Assembly (NCBI GenBank): GCA_945875065.1
Contig: CAMCJC010000157.1
Location: 1 to 6,386, forward strand
Direction: 5' to 3'
Source of the DNA: an uncultured Propionibacteriaceae bacterium
Lineage (GTDB): Bacteria > Actinomycetota > Actinomycetes > Propionibacteriales > Propionibacteriaceae
Length of the DNA: 6,386 nt
The translations under genes and the position numbers were made by a program. Of this stretch, positions 5,689 through 6,386 are shown one piece after another. How positions within the stretch are numbered: the stretch's first letter is position 1; every line of letters starts with the position of its first letter. Below the pieces are notes generated by a model, which made no database searches, was not told the origin of the DNA, and saw only the letters and a list, made by a program, of their open reading frames with translations.

Positions 5689-6140
5689 GACGACGAGGCT
5701 CCAGGGCCCGGCGCCAGCGTCTCACCAAGAGGAACGCCATAGCCGTCTTAAAACAAAACCCTACACCCTCGTCGGGCTCAGGTGTTTCATGGGTTTCGGT
5801 GATTGCGAGTTATTCAGGGGTGCCCCGACGCTAGCCCGCCGGTTTCTCGGGGACCACAACGTTTCAACGACGCTCAACGAGTCGCTAGAAGCCCAAGGCG
5901 CCAACCGTCAAGGCCGTCCCGTCGCCGCCTCGAGACCCACCCCCGGCGAGATCCTAGGGCCACAGTCGTAGACAGTCGGCCGGCCAGAACACGCCAACTG
6001 CCAGCAGCCATCCCAACACCTTGACGCATAAGCCAATACCAGCTTGAATCTAACCGACGGCCACCCGGTAAGGACCATCACTATGAGGCTTATTCACAGA
6101 ATCACTGGCCGTGACTAGAGTTGTATCCTGAATTAATAGA
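5689..6140. other. Gene-free stretch before the insertion sequence
   Basis: Only two short open frames (60 and 73 codons, overlapping in different frames at 5789-6024) are present. Neither has a ribosome site or a family motif. A CCCCGA/TCGGGG inverted repeat (5823-5852, 18-base loop) is visible. The region may hold decayed DNA flanking the insertion sequence, but I cannot identify it. Confidence 0.5.
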
Positions 6141-6144
6141 TTAG

Positions 6145-6199
6145 GCGGCTCGTTTCGGATAGAATAGGTGTTGAACAAAACACTAACGAAACGAGCCGC
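6145..6199 (+). promoter_or_regulatory. Long hairpin at the IS end, just before the transposase start
   Basis: GCGGCTCGTTTCG (6145-6157) is perfectly complementary to 6187-6199, a 13-base stem, with a smaller GTGTT/AACAC stem (6168-6183) nested in the 29-base loop. It ends three bases before the transposase ATG. A -10-like TAGAAT lies in the loop (6160-6165), so transcripts started there would lack the left arm, while read-through transcripts from outside would fold the hairpin and hide the ribosome-entry region. The structure is seen; the protective role is inferred by analogy with IS10 and IS50. Confidence 0.55.
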
Positions 6200-6202
6200 T
6201 GA

Positions 6203-6386
6203 ATGTATAATAGCACAGGCCTAGCTGACGATCAGTTCAACACCCTCTACGAGCGCCTCAAGGCAGCAATACGCGATCGTTTAAAGCAACACGCGACACA
6301 AGTGAAGATTCCTATAGTGCTAGGGATCGCCGGGGCGTTGGATGTGACGTTGAAGTATCTGAGACGAAACCGTGTCCAGGCCGAGC
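6203..6386 (+). CDS. IS5-like transposase, N-terminal part (cut by window edge)
   Basis: Sixty-one codons are present with no stop. The opening MYNSTGLADDQFNTLYERL and the helix-turn-helix lead-in LDVTLKYLRRNRVQAE resemble transposases with an N-terminal HTH_Tnp_4-type domain followed by a DDE_Tnp_4 catalytic domain, grouped with the IS5 family. Only the N-terminal part is visible, so none of the DDE residues can be checked and intactness is unknown. No clear Shine-Dalgarno sequence precedes ATG 6203; the bases before it form the right arm of the hairpin. A TATAAT hexamer within codons 2-3 (6206-6211) is probably chance. Confidence 0.75.
   Translation, partial: MYNSTGLADDQFNTLYERLKAAIRDRLKQHATQVKIPIVLGIAGALDVTLKYLRRNRVQAE

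Larger units (their letters stand above)
6141..6386 (+). mobile_element. Left end of an IS5-like insertion sequence (partial)
   Basis: A transposase gene begins at 6203 and runs off the window. The likely element end is at 6144-6145, where GGCGGCTCGTTTCGG begins directly after TTA/TTAG. IS5-family subgroups duplicate TNA or YTAR on insertion, and TTA or TTAG would fit. The right end is outside the window, so neither the terminal inverted repeat nor the target duplication can be confirmed. Confidence 0.6.

Noticed and set aside
5789..6024. Two overlapping short frames of 60 and 73 codons
   Set aside because: Neither has a Shine-Dalgarno sequence or recognisable motif. LGDHNVSTTL in one recalls the LGH-x-x-ISTT stretch of tyrosine recombinases, but the catalytic Arg/His/Tyr context is absent.

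Overview
The window looks like chromosomal DNA of a high-GC Gram-positive bacterium (Actinomycetota). The coding regions are GC-rich, the core genes have strong AGGAGG-type ribosome sites, and an SPFH membrane protein is paired with a small ribbon-helix-helix (RHH) protein. A family such as the Propionibacteriaceae is a reasonable guess, but it is not proven from sequence alone.

Layout. (1) 1-440: a small membrane protein with an HExxH zinc motif, resembling a minimal M50 site-2 protease; its reading frame stays open to the left edge. (2) 441-1016: gene-free DNA ending in a run of four short hairpins (869-971) and an AT-rich site with repeated TATCA half-sites (981-999). (3) 1017-2128: a two-gene operon, SPFH/band-7 membrane protein then RHH DNA-binding protein, joined by a 4-base GTGA overlap. 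(4) 2125-4500, minus strand: a 791-residue CBM48-GH13 glycogen-debranching/isoamylase-type enzyme. It converges on the operon so tightly that the two stop codons overlap inside the loop of a 37-base inverted repeat. (5) 4501-5151: the enzyme's upstream region, a twice-frameshifted remnant of a membrane-protein gene, and two inverted repeats. (6) 5152-5688: an intact four-helix membrane protein homologous to that remnant. (7) 5689-6140: gene-free DNA. (8) 6141-6386: the left end of an insertion sequence with a long hairpin and the first 61 codons of an IS5-like transposase, cut by the window edge.

How the parts relate. The debranching enzyme is a housekeeping glycogen-metabolism gene with no visible functional tie to its neighbours. 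The SPFH-RHH pair looks like a self-contained, probably self-regulated unit: the RHH protein is a good candidate to bind the TATCA-repeat site ahead of the operon. Both flanks (1-1000 and 4600-6386) look like accessory DNA: long gene-poor stretches, a decayed gene copy, an insertion sequence, and small membrane proteins. I see no complete defence system, CRISPR array, tRNA or rRNA. The most unusual points are the shared stop-codon hairpin, the candidate operator, the minimal M50-like protein, the decaying paralogue, and the hairpin that may shield the transposase start.
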